Below, in pieces: positions 24,910 through 35,908 of a DNA stretch of 64,000 nucleotides; position 1 is the stretch's first letter; each line of letters begins with the position of its first letter. The stretch lies in contig CM074702.1 of NCBI GenBank assembly GCA_037367355.1, positions 1,116,001-1,180,000 of the forward strand. The letters are read 5' to 3'. The position numbers and the translations under genes are program-made. Source of the stretch: Neoscytalidium dimidiatum (taxonomy: Eukaryota; Ascomycota; Dothideomycetes; Botryosphaeriales; Botryosphaeriaceae). The notes beneath the pieces were generated by a model, which had not been told where the DNA came from, made no database searches, and saw only the letters and a program-made list of their open reading frames with translations.

Positions 24910-25211
24910 GGAGTTCCGGGCAACCGCGGTGGTGGGCGATGCGAAGTGTCGCGGGGTGCGGCGCGACGAATTGCCTGCTCGATTGCAGCCGCGATTGTAC
25001 TTGACTCGAAGTGGGGACAGCTCACGGATGCCCCAGGCCACACGCGACGTAAGGCGGCAGCGGGGCATGACGCCTGGGAGCGCAGCCCACCAAGCTCTCG
25101 CGCCCGCAAGGCTTGACCTCCATCCACTACGTCAGCGCCAGCCCTACCGCGACACCTCCAGTGCCCCCCCTTTCACGCCCGATAATTTTGCTGCCAGAAA
25201 TAGCCACCACC
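24910..25211. promoter_or_regulatory. Divergent promoter, MoCF-domain gene / GMF
   Basis: About 300 bp separate the two divergent start codons, so both core promoters and leaders must fit here. It is GC-rich and no TATA box is seen. The GMF start codon sits in a strong context (CCACCATGG). Confidence 0.55.
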
Positions 25212-25999
25212 ATGGTCAGTGGCATATCACGATCTCCTCGTCTTAGCGGCACTGATCTCGCTTACACTGCGCGGCGTCCGCCAACAGGCCTCCGAAGCCC
25301 GCCTCTTCACCTTTTCGCCCGAGACGAAGGATAAGCTGCGCAAGTTCCGCCTCGGGACTTCGCGCGCCAAGGACCCCCAGGCAGTCATCTGTACGCAAGC
25401 TTCGCCGTTTCTCCTGATGAGCCCGAGAGCAGTTCGTGCTCACCGCGCTCTCTCCTTCCTCTCCTATTCTAAGCCCCTGCCCGCCCCACCGCGGCGCAAC
25501 CCTCCATGACCGTCGCTGAGACATGGAACTTTCCTCTCCCACGCGCAGACCAGATCGACAAGAAGACCCTCGAGATCGCCCAGTCCGACGATGAAGTCTA
25601 CACCAATCTGCAGGATATCGCCGACGAGCTGCCCGACAACTCGCCGCGCTTCGTCCTGCTCAGCTATCCGCTGACCCTCGTACGCCCGTCCCTCCGCTCT
25701 TATCACCCATGCTATCGATACCGCGGACATTTCGATATTCCACGCTATCGAGAGACATGCACCGTGCAAACCTTACCGCTAACGCCGCTCGGGGCTCCCG
25801 TTTCTAGGCATCCGGCCGTCTCTCCGTCCCTTACGTTATGATTTACTACCTTCCCACAACGTGCAACTCTGAGATGAAGATGCTCTACGCCAGTGCCAAG
25901 GAATTGGTGCGGAACACTGCGGAGGTCAACCGCATCATCGAGATCTCCGACGCAGAGGAGCTCGAGGGCATTGCGGACAAGCTCCAGAGCGATGCGTAG
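25212..25999 (+). CDS. Glia maturation factor (GMF), ADF/cofilin-family actin debranching protein
   Basis: Four exons (25212-25214, 25288-25390, 25549-25679, 25808-25999) join to 142 aa, the usual GMF length. The first coding exon is the ATG alone; the intron follows immediately (ATG/gtcagt) and exon 2 opens GCC TCC GAA, giving M-ASEARLFTFSPETKDKLRKF. The frame then runs through the ADF-homology fold (VIYQIDKKTLEI, DEVYTNLQDIADELPDNSPRF, VMIYYLPTTCNSEMKMLYAS) to a helical C-terminus. GMF lacks the F-actin severing site of cofilin and instead dissociates Arp2/3 complex from branch points. The yeast counterpart is AIM7/GMF1. All junctions preserve the frame. No start codon in frame exists in exon 2 before the conserved N-terminus, which supports the one-codon exon. 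Confidence 0.92.
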
Positions 26000-27403
26000 G
26001 CTATACCCGGTACATCAGAGGTATCAGAGTTATTTTGGTAAGAAAGCGCCAAAGTGGTTAGCCAGTCGTATGGAACCGATAGAGGTGAAAGGGGCGTTGG
26101 AGCATCCAGGCACACAGAGCACAGGCATTCTCTGAACGTAGATTATGTGGACTTGCGAATAAGTTGATCACAAAAGAGTCAACCGGTGGTCTCCAAACTT
26201 CCGTTCAAGGACCGTATCCTGTCTCACAGGGTACATCAGCCATGTTCGAGGAAAATTGAACTGACTTCCACTGCCGAGCCAGGGAGGAAAGAAAGTCGCC
26301 CATAGCTTTTTGAAATACGAACATGCAATCTTGCCGACGATTGACGAGTTGCTCGCACACAAATTCTGCTCTCTCTGCTCTGATCTTCTGACGTCTTTGT
26401 CGAAATCCGCTAATGCGTCTGTAGATACGCGTGAAGTCTATCATATAACCCTGATCAACGTGCGTATCCGGTTCCAATTTCTTTTTCGCTGCGTTCGAAA
26501 CCCCTCGCGAGTTGCGAGTCAGTGGCAGCCCTGATAGGCTTTTCTAGCGGACGTTCTGGAAAACTTAAAATTGCTCTTTGGCGCTCGTGCTTTCTTACCT
26601 GAATCGGACCCTTCGAGCCCTCACCGAGTCTTTTCCTTCTATATGTCGAAGTGATCAGCAGAGTGTGGCAGCCCTGGGATTCTCTCGGCTAACGACGTGC
26701 GTTTGGATGCTATTGTGGCGAATGATGGGAATCTAGTCCTGAAAAGACGGTAAGGTCGGGTCAGATATATTGCAGAAGACGACATATTTCCAATGGCATC
26801 GAAGGAATGACCATCCGAATACGAAAACGCAGTGAGAACGGTGCCAATCGTACAAACGAATGGAAATGGGAGCGGTCGATTGGCGTCGAGTGTCGAGATT
26901 GGACTGACGTCGATTTCATCTGGAGACATTTGAAATATATTTGCACTTGGCTGGAAGCTTCAACTCCGTAAGATGGGCCTGATATCAGGCACACCCTTGC
27001 ATCGCGGAATTGTTTCATTCGGCACCTGCAGTCGACATCTACAACACGATTTGAGTGAGAACTTCTCGTCTTCGTATGAGGACGTTTCTCTAGGGGTTTC
27101 CACCACACCCGTACCGTTGAGATGACTACTCAGGCCACTTGTATACTAGATCAGCCCGTACTGAGGATCCTTGACGCAGGGGTGAGGGAGAGAGCAGCGG
27201 CTACTTTCGTTGGAAAACTTAATGTAACTGTACGATCGTCGAACAATGTAAGACCTACGCCTAGAGTCTCACAAGCTTAATAAATGTCCACACTTCTATA
27301 CCATATCCACCAGCGGACACCGTCTTTAACAAGCCCGGTTTAAGCGCTTCCTAAACACTATACACAAAGCTCACCTGGTCTAACCCATTCCCAGGAAGAT
27401 GGG

Positions 27404-27541
27404 ATGTCTCTTGACCCGACCTGGGTCAGCATCACGGCGGTTGGCATCCTGCGAATCTGCTGCCAGTGCTTAAGAGACAATAACAGCTACGCAAGTGACT
27501 GCACAAACTGTGGACATGGCCGATCTAACAAGCGCCCGTAG
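27404..27541 (+). pseudogene. Small zinc-ribbon-like ORF, probably decayed
   Basis: A 45-codon ATG-initiated frame reads MSLDPTWVSITAVGI, then ICCQCLRDNNSYASDCTNCGHGRS. The CxxC-x9-CTNCGH pattern is the same kind of module found three times in the protein at 387-1595. The last two expected cysteines are replaced (GRSNKRP instead of the usual xRCxxC), and a TAG follows at once. The frame then stays open past the TAG to a perfect donor (AAG/gtaagt at about 27600), so an older, longer exon may have acquired the stop. It could also be a live small protein with an altered end. Confidence 0.4.
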
Positions 27542-28705
27542 GTGTCGGAGTTCGGGATCCAGAAGGGGATTAGGTGGATAAACATCGTCTCGGACAAGGT
27601 AAGTACTACGGATAAGCCAGATAGATTAAGCTACGCATTTTTTTTTTTTTTTGTTAAGCATACTTAGTGCTGTATCCTTAGATAATTAGACTTCATTCCA
27701 CTTCTGAAAACGAAAATTTGAGTTCTACCTAAAGTAAATGGAATTTCGTTTGAGATCGCATTACGAGAAAACCTTTCTATAGCAGCCAATAACCTTTTAT
27801 AGCGATGTACAAATCGACTATGTGCACGTAATGACGAAAAACAGTTAGCGGATAGTTCCATCCTAAATTAAGTCCATAATTCGTTCATACAATGCGTATT
27901 TAAGGAGTCTCGAGTGATAGTAGATCTCACTGTGCATTCTTTCCCTCGAAAAGTAGGCAAGTTCTCAATCCAGGCTCCTGGAGAGTGTTCCTAGTTTGCA
28001 AATGTCTTTCGAAGTCGTATACCTCGGCTTTATCCGCTGCTTCTTCTTTTACTCCCGGTCATGATCCCTGTTGCTTTCCTGGGGATTTCCTAGAATAGTA
28101 ACCAGCAAGAGCGCATAGCGGCTGTTGGCTCCATGCACGCACTTATATCAGCTTCCCAGTCTACATTCCAGCTGAGTGTGAAGATATGTAAGTGATGATG
28201 TGTAGCAATTCGTTTGGAGTTTTGGGTGTATCCTCTTTTACGCTAAATTTACGAATATTCTGGACACCTGGCCTCTGTCCTTATCTTAAATTCAAAGTGC
28301 ATACGTGATTGTCTAAATCGGGCTTCGGATACGTGAGTCGTGAAGAGATAGTGTACAATATTGAATCTCTTACCGAGGTCTGTAACTCCTTCTTTCTTTT
28401 CTTTTTTAACATAAATTAAGAGGCCACCGAACGTGGTCATCTCGGAGATGGAATGAGCTCACAGATTCGAGAAAGATAGTTTTTTTTTTTTTTTTTGCCT
28501 TCTTACAGGAAACAGAAAGATTCTCTCAGTGTGTGAGACAAGGCGGCAATTCCTGATGGATGGGGCAATCTATGGTACTTGTCATGCGGCTAATGGATGT
28601 GGCTGCTTACGCTGCAGGGACTAATGGTGCTAATGATGCACGCCCCCCTCAAATATACAGTGCCCTCTTGTTCATTGCCCTCCCCGCACGCGTACACGCT
28701 GCGCT

Positions 28706-28712
28706 TATAAAA
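28706..28712 (+). promoter_or_regulatory. TATA box of the GDSL esterase gene
   Basis: TATAAAA lies 54 bp before the proposed start codon at 28767, a normal fungal spacing. It supports that start over an in-frame ATG at 28560, which is upstream of the box. Confidence 0.55.
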
Positions 28713-28766
28713 GGGAGCATCTCACCTACTCCCCGGAACCAAGTGCACATTCTATTTCTATCTGAC

Positions 28767-29978
28767 ATGTGGACTCCTGATTTACAAGTAGTTTGCGGCT
28801 TGGGTCGGATTGTCTTGGTGCTCCGACTTTTGAGTCATGTGGCATCACACCCCACCTCAGAGCTTCATAGACGCGAAGTCTGTTTCTCCGCCATTGTAGC
28901 CTTTGGTGATTCCTTTACGGATAACGGTGTGTATTCCTTCCCCACTGTCGTGCCCTGGCGATGGTCTCGCTCAGACAATTGTAGGAAATGGTTCTTGGAT
29001 TCTGTCTAATAAGAGCTGGCCTGCGGATCCAAATTAGTAAGTTTGACCTGGGTACCCTCTCCTCTTCTCGAGGCAACAGAGAGCGACGGACATCTGAAAC
29101 TAGTAACAGCTACGATGGGCGGTTCTCCAATGGCCCGGTATGGATCGATTACGTTGCAGCCAACCTTTCAACACCATTATATGACTACGCAATAGGAGGA
29201 GGCATGTGTTTGCATATCAATCAGTAGAAGTGATCGGACGTTAATGTGAACCATCTCAGCGACGTCTTCCAACAGCCTTGTACAAGGCTATACCGGACCT
29301 CGCTCAACGATCCCCGTGCCCTCAATCCACGACCAAGTCTCCTCCTTCATAGACCACCCGTCCGACGACGTCCCGACCGGCAACCCTCTGTTCATCCTGT
29401 TCGGCGGCGCCAACGACATCCTTTTCAACCCGAACGTGACCGCGGCCCAGACCTACCGGGAGATCATGGCCAGCCGGTCCGCCCTCGCGGCCCGGTTCCC
29501 GACCGCCACCTTCCTGGTGCTGAACTACCCGGACCTCAGCCGTCTGCCGTACGGGTTTTACACGGACCGGGTCAGCAAACACGAACTCCGCTCGTACACC
29601 CGAGGGCTCGGCAGCCTCTACCGGCGCGCCTCCGAAGACCGCGCCGCCACGCCGCCCCGAACGGCCTTCGTCGGGCTGCGGGAGCTGTTCGACCGGTGGG
29701 ACTACTACGCGGAGCCGTTGGACTACGGCTTCGACCCGCTGGGCGCCTACGGCAGCTGCTTGGTCGGGGCGTACGGAGAAACCGAGGCCGTGTCGCTGTG
29801 CCCTGTGCCCGACGCGAGGGTGTTCTGGGACGAATACCAGTAAGTCTCGCTCGAATTGGAGGCCGTTCGTATGGGTGGGCTGAGATCTCAACGTTGCGTT
29901 AGCCCGACCGCCCGTGCGCATTCGTTCGTTGCGGAGAAAGTACTTGACGTCCTGGGCAGCCACGCGGGCTGTAATTAG
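28767..29978 (+). CDS. GDSL/SGNH-family esterase (acetylesterase-like, CE16 type)
   Basis: Five exons (28767-28926, 28985-29036, 29110-29201, 29260-29839, 29903-29978) join to 319 aa. All four SGNH blocks are present: block I IVAFGDSFTDNGNG (nucleophile Ser49), the conserved Gly in GRFSNGPVWIDY, block III FGGAND with the oxyanion Asn (153), and block V DEYHPT with catalytic Asp292 and His295. The His codon is created only by the last splice. The third intron (29202-29259, 58 nt) needs a GC donor (GGAG/gcatgt) and a normal CAG acceptor. This is the only junction that yields the expected YDYAIGGATSSNSLVQGYTG. Such enzymes are usually secreted and deacetylate plant or oligosaccharide esters. The N-terminal 35 residues are only moderately hydrophobic, so the start or a further upstream exon is uncertain. 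The gene converges on a sugar transporter 400 bp away. Confidence 0.85.
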
Positions 29979-30376
29979 ATCGCACATCTCGCTCCAGATA
30001 TAGATGCCCGTTGATAGTTGCAAAAACACGCGTTCGGGTGACTACTTCAAAGCCCATATCCGATTCCATGCCGAATCTGAGGATGTAACTATTTTTCGCG
30101 CACATCATCAACTTACTCATACACGAGCAGCGGCATTGTAGGACACAAGAGCCCAAAGGATGTCCAAATGTGGCAATACTCATTACTTTGCGCATCCAAT
30201 CGGAGGACGTCTGGCGCTGGTGTATATGTATATATATATATAAGAGAGTTCTCGTAAAGTCATAGTGAGAAGCCACCGCCGAAAGATCAACGGGCCAACT
30301 CTACCCAACAGTGATAAATCTTGGCCCCATCAACCCGAACCTACTACCTACGCGAGAGAAGATCCCATCCCTTCTT
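29979..30376. other. Convergent 3' intergenic region with a TA repeat
   Basis: Separates the convergent esterase and sugar-transporter genes. It contains an almost pure TA tract at about 30221-30242. No gene is seen. Confidence 0.5.
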
Positions 30377-32387
30377 TCAGTTGCTCACGCTCTTACTCCG
30401 CGCCTGCTCGCTGGCGAGGTGCTCGTCGAACTTGTACAGCGGCTCGAGCGTGGCGTCCTTCTGGAAGAAGACCCAGCGCTTGACGAAGTACGGCAGGCTC
30501 TTGGTCATCTGGTAGCTCATGTGCTTGCGGGTGGGGACGGCGAAGACGTAGTCGAGCTCCTCGAGCGTGCGCTGCTTGGTCTCGGGCACCCACAGGAAGA
30601 TCATGGCCAGCGCCGTGATGTTGAGCCCCGCGTAGAAGCCGAACGCCCCCGTCACCGACATGACCGCCAGCATGCGCGGGAACGTGATCGAGAGGATGGC
30701 GGCCCAGAAGAGACAGGTTGCGACGGCCCTGGCATCATCTTTGTTAGTCCGGATTCCCGATTTATTTCAGTGAAGGGGAGAGATGTGCTTACCAAGACAT
30801 GCCGACCTCACGATGCGACAGAGGGAAGACCTCAGCCGAGTACGTGAACGGCACGGGTCCCTCACCAGGACTGTAAAACGCAGCGAACAAGAACACGAAG
30901 AACGCGACGAGGCCCAAGTGCGCCTTGCTGCTCTCGGGAATCAGGTAGCACAAGCCGGCGGCCAGCAGCGTCCAAGCCATCTGCGGGAACGTGAACAGCA
31001 GCAAGTTGCGGCGACCGAACGTGTCGATGGTCCAGATGGCCGGGAAGGCGAAGACGAAGTTGACGAGACCGAAGCCCCAGGAGGCCAATAGGGCCTCCAG
31101 GCGGCTGGCACCGGCGGCCTTGAAGACGGTTGACGAGTAGAAGGCGATGATGTTGATGCCGCACATCTGCTGCGCCAGCATGACGGTGAAGGAGGCGAGC
31201 GTGGCGCGGCGCACACGCGGAATCGTGAAGAGCTCGACGAAGCGCGTCACGTAGTTGCTCTTGCCGATGATCTCAGCCTCGACGGCCAGCTGTGCGTGCA
31301 CGTAGTACAGGTCGCGAGCCGCCTGCAGCGGGGTGTTGCGCAGCCGGCACAGACTCTTGTATGCTTTCTCGTAGCGGCCCTTCTTCATCAGCCAGCGGGG
31401 AGATTCGGGGCAGAAGTAGATGCCAACCACCAGGGGGACCGCAGGTAGGAAGGCGCTACCGAGTTGCAGACGCCACGCGATGTCCCCGGTGTTGTAGACG
31501 GCAAGATTGGCACAGAACCCGAGGAAGATACCGAAGGCGGTCCACATTTGCCAGGACATGACAAGACCACCGCGAATGGCTGCGGGGACGTTCTCGGCGG
31601 CGTAGATTGGGACAGTCGAGGCCTTGGAGCCCATGCCGATACCGAGGAGGAGACGGGTGACAAAGAGCTGCGGCCAGGTCTGGGAGACACCAGAGCCGAT
31701 GACAGAGAAGAGGCAGAAAATACCGGAGAAGAAGATAGTACCACGACGGCCGAAGTAATTATTGAGAGGGTCGCTCATCCAGCATCCAAGGAATGCAGAA
31801 GCCAGGTATGGTGCAGCGTTGATAATGCCCACAAGCCAGAGGTTGGTGGCATAGTCCGGGTTGGGAATCGTCTCGGCGTCGTCAAGGTACTCGGCGTCGG
31901 AGATGTTGAAGGCCTGCGGGAAAGACAAGTTGGCGCCGTTGGATCCGGTCTGGTCCCAACCTTGAACAGCCGCACCAATGGAGCAGAGGATGACGGTGAA
32001 GTACAGGGCCTTCGGTTGGCGCCACTTGTGCGTCACTTCGTTGCGCAGAGCTTCGAGCTCCTCGGGCTGCATGCCCTCGACGGTCTCGAACTCGGCCGGG
32101 TTCTGGGCGACGAGAGCACCGCGCTGCAACAATTCGAGTTTGTCGGTCATATTGTGCTCCTTGGCAAATTCCTCGACTTGGTAGAGCAGCGTCTCCGTGG
32201 AGAGACCGGCAAGAGGGTTCTTGATCCTAAGTACCATTGCGTTAGCAACGTCACTTCGTAAGCGTGTGATCCAATGAGCAGGTACTCACTTGGCCTCTAC
32301 ATTGCTGTTGAGGTTGATGTCATCCGAAGCCTTCTCAGCGGAGTCGACGTGCTCGGCGGCCGTCTTCTCGATAATGGTGTCCGACAT
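30377..32387 (-). CDS. MFS sugar/polyol transporter
   Basis: Three exons (32387-32290, 32226-30793, 30728-30377) join to 627 aa. A cytosolic N-terminal tail of about 110 residues precedes the first membrane segment ([20 protein letters not shown]). Sugar-porter signatures follow: GRR between TM2 and TM3, RLLLGIGMG in TM4, [12 protein letters not shown] at the start of the central loop, DTFGRRNLL between TM8 and TM9, and [12 protein letters not shown] after TM12. Length and layout fit a 12-TM proton-coupled plasma-membrane porter. The [14 protein letters not shown] loop is found in a fungal subgroup with long N- and C-terminal tails whose substrates (hexose, inositol or other polyols) are poorly known, so none is assigned. 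Exon 1 starts [20 protein letters not shown], which is hydrophilic as expected. It is a tail-to-tail neighbour of a secreted-type esterase, which could supply sugars, but that link is speculative. Confidence 0.92.
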
Positions 32388-35300
32388 GTTGGGTGATTGG
32401 TGCCGAAGTGTTTGGGGTTGGTGGTGCCGAGTGCAGAGCCTCTTCTTTTATCTCTTAGGCTAAGCCTCTGGGTGGCGCAGAACAGAGACGCTCGTGAGTC
32501 TGCGAACGCCGGAATTGGCGAGAAGGGGGGAGTTTCCTTTATCTTGCGTGGGCAGCGGGAGCAGACAAAGTAAGGTGCCACGTGCTGCGACCTCGAGGCT
32601 CACTTGCTCTATGAAAGAGAAGCGCAGCTGAGACCGGAGATGAAGAGTCGACAGAAGACTCTTCAGCGTCAACTCAACGACGGCGAAGGAAAAAGAGGAA
32701 TGGATTCATTAAAGTGCGCTGGCGATCCTCGCATATATACCCGTCGCACGACACGGTACAGAAGACATGGTCAGGGTTACATGGGACGGCAATGGCTTAT
32801 CACCAGGATTGCATGGACGCCGCCTTAGGTCAGCTCTGGCTGGTGTGTCTAACCCATGACGGAGCATGCGTTACGGCAAAAAGCGTGCGTTTGGCTGCGT
32901 GCTAGCAGAGCGGTCGGCGGGAGTCTCAAATGATCGCCCCCCGGATTACCCATCTTCGGAACGCGTCCTTACTCGCAGGAATCACGGGCAGAGGCAGTCG
33001 GCCGGCGGGAGAGAGCGCAAGCGGCACGTCTGGCAACCGCAGTGACCGTTTCAAGTCGGCCATCATCCCTACCCTTGACCACACCTAGACCTCAATCTAT
33101 GGTAGCGCGGCTGGGGCCCCGCAGGGCCCAGCGCACGTCCGCCAGAGGCTCCACCGCGTTGCACCAACCAGAGCTCCGCTGGAACGCCGCATTTCAGGGC
33201 TCTCTGGGCGCGCATTCTCTCTGCTGCTGTTCCGCCTCGCCGCTGTGGCGCCTGACCGCGAGGTCCAGAAAGCCGTGCCGCGGGGCCGCCGTTTGCGCCA
33301 TGCTTGGGTTACATCTTTTGCGGTGGAGTCGCTGCGAGTGCGGCTGAGAGGACTCGCAGGACTCCCTGTGTAACAGGCGGAGTGGGCAGAAGAGCAAGCG
33401 TGGTGATTGGCCTGCACACAAGACTTTTCTTGGGCGTGCTTTTCGTGTCTTGGGCGTCTTGGGGGCCATGTCAAGCAACGGGAGAAGTGCCGGCGGCGTC
33501 TTGTGGCCAAGAGCCAGTGCGTCGAGCATCTCCAACCGTCACTGCTCTCGGGAAAACGCATGGATGCGGGTGGGTGGATGACGCGCGAGAGCCGTAGCAC
33601 GACTCCTCGCGACTCGAGCACCTAATCTCGCAACCGGGCGCGGGCGAGAGGGGCGGCGAGGAGCAGGAATCGGACGCCGTCACTGCCCTCCATGTTCTGT
33701 CGGCGCCGCGCTTGGCAGCGCACCGGGGAGGCCGCTAGACCGAAAGCCACACGGATGCTCCGAGGCAGGCTCTCTAGGCCCGATGCATGGGCGTGAACGA
33801 GCTCCTCCCGACAACCGGTGCCGGACCGACAGGTCATCTGCCATGGACGGCAGCGACGGTGGTGAGAGGAGAGAAGGGCGTCGGCAATGTCCGAGTGTGG
33901 GTCTGTTTCTTTGCTGGTTGCTTCGCGCATCCCTGGTCGTGATGTTTGGGGCGTGGGCTTGCTCGGCCGGGGGGCGTGCGTGGCGGCGCTGCTGCCCACG
34001 GGGAGACTGGGCTGGGGCCTGGGGTTGAGTGGAGGCCCGACGCCGCAATGATGTTAAGCAGTAACAGCGATCTGCGCGGATTGTCCGCAGGGGGACATGC
34101 GGCCGTCCCGGGTTGCTGGTTTGGTGCTAGCTGCTGGGCCGCCACCGGCACCTCTGCTCTCTTTGCTCGCGCGCGTGGATGGCCTAATGCATTGATTGCT
34201 GACGGCGACGGGCGGGTGCGCAGAGGGCGGTGGGTGGGCGCAACGCCGCAGCCGGATCCAGGACGAAGCAGGTCTGCGAGCTGGGTGTTTTTGTCGTCGC
34301 TGTTGAGGTGAGCGGAACGGCATCGGGTGGGAAGATAGCGGCCGAGATTCAGTGAAGATCGTTGCTGGGTGGGGTTACGGTGACGGCGAGGAGGACGGGG
34401 AGGGGGCACGGTGCCTGGCAAAAGCTGCCTGCCTGGCCTGCCTGCCTGCCTGTCAACCCTGCCTGTCCCTTCCCATGTCCCAGCCTGCCGGTCTCGCGCC
34501 TGTTCGACACCACGAGTCTCGTCCCTCCAGTACACCACCGCCTGCAGTAGCCTGCATACAGAATGCTGCCGGCACGCTTCTTCGACCTCGTGCTTTCTTC
34601 GCCACGAACCTCCAGTCCCCGTCTGGCCAATTGGCTCACCTGCATGTCATGCATCTAGCCAAACTGACTAGCTGACTAGACAGTAAGGTTTTCGCCGCGC
34701 ACCAGCTCTCCGCAGTCTCGATCCTCCGGCGGCATGTGGCGACTCCGCAACCGCGTCTCTCTCGCCCTGCCTCTGCTGTAATCGACTCCACTTGCGAAGT
34801 GACGATGGTGTACGGCCGCTGCTATGCGAAGCGCTCCCGCAAAGCCGCTAGCACGACGCCTCCGGAGATGCGGCTCCCGGTACGCATTCCGGGTTCAGCC
34901 TCTTCCCAGCCACAATCGTGATCACCGAGGGATGTCCAGTGCTAGACCGGACGTCATGCGCTAAACAATGAAACGCGCCCACAGGGGCTCGAGCTTTGTA
35001 GACCGGACAGCCTCGTGACCAGGAAACATTCCGCGCCGCCTATTCCGAAGGACCCTCGCCATTCATCGTCTCAAGCGAAGGCCGTGGGGACGAGGGAGAC
35101 AGAGAGTACGGCTACCCGTATTCGCCGTCTGCCTATCTCTCGCCCGCTTCATTGATCTCCAGCTGACGGCACGTGTTGTTCGCTTTCAATCAGTTCTCAT
35201 GACCATTTCAGACGCTTTCAGTATTCTCTTGGCACCCCTTGCTACGTTATCTCACAACGAAGATACCTTCACGATCTTTCCGACACAAGTGCGCTTTATG

Positions 35301-35908
35301 TTCGTCCGCATCCGTGAATCCACCGTCATGAGAACACATTGTCTTATCTGTATTTCCCATCTATGGTCGTTCCATACCACTTCATCCAGACGTGAATCAC
35401 GAGAGGACGTCATGTACAGAGAAGGTGGCAAATGGCTTCACCCTTCCGCCCGCAGTAGTATGACAGTTTGTATAGCATTGAAGCAGCCATCTGGACGAAA
35501 TGTTACGAACACCACAGATGATCACTTCAACAGCCTACGCCCGCCTCTGCAACCCAAAGGCGATTTTTAAGAATCATTGCCCAGAATGCGACGCTACTCA
35601 CGCGAATATTTTGTATAAGGGAAAAAAAAAAGGGAATATTTTGTTTCTACCTACAACCACCTTTTTGTGCCCGCCATCGTACAGTTACAGATTTTTTTTG
35701 CTTCCCATCCCTTCTCCAACTCCACTCGGCTAGCCACTCTACCCATAAGACAAAGGAAAAAAAAAAACAAAAACTCGCTGATGCTATCAATACAACATCG
35801 GTCAAAGGAAGTGGAATAAAAAAAACGACGGGGAGGGGGAAAAAAAAGGAGGAAAGCTCAAAGACTCCTTCCCATGTGTCTCTTCCTCCACCATCGTTCT
35901 CCTACAAT
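32388..35908. other. 3.5 kb region without a supportable gene
   Basis: Upstream of the transporter and downstream of VPS13 (both minus strand). It is GC-rich from 33.0 to 34.9 kb, with CCTG-type tetramer repeats at about 34430-34470. The AT-richer part next to VPS13 (35.2-35.9 kb) has several short A tracts and may be VPS13 3' UTR. Open frames at 33.1-34.7 kb overlap on both strands and lack domains. Confidence 0.45.

Larger units (their letters stand above)
26000..28766. other. AT-richer intergenic region, one possible mini-gene remnant
   Basis: Mostly non-coding DNA with T tracts near 27639 and 28481. Open frames around 26.2-27.1 kb (-) show no domain. The single exception is the zinc-ribbon-like mini-frame at 27404, listed separately. 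A TATA box for the esterase gene sits at the right end. Confidence 0.45.

Noticed and set aside
26639..27108. Two overlapping minus-strand frames (96 and 115 codons)
   Set aside because: No shared reading frame, no recognisable motif, and no splice pattern joining them into a gene.
29322..30029. 235-codon frame antisense to the GDSL esterase
   Set aside because: A shadow of the GC-rich esterase exon, which carries all catalytic motifs on the plus strand.
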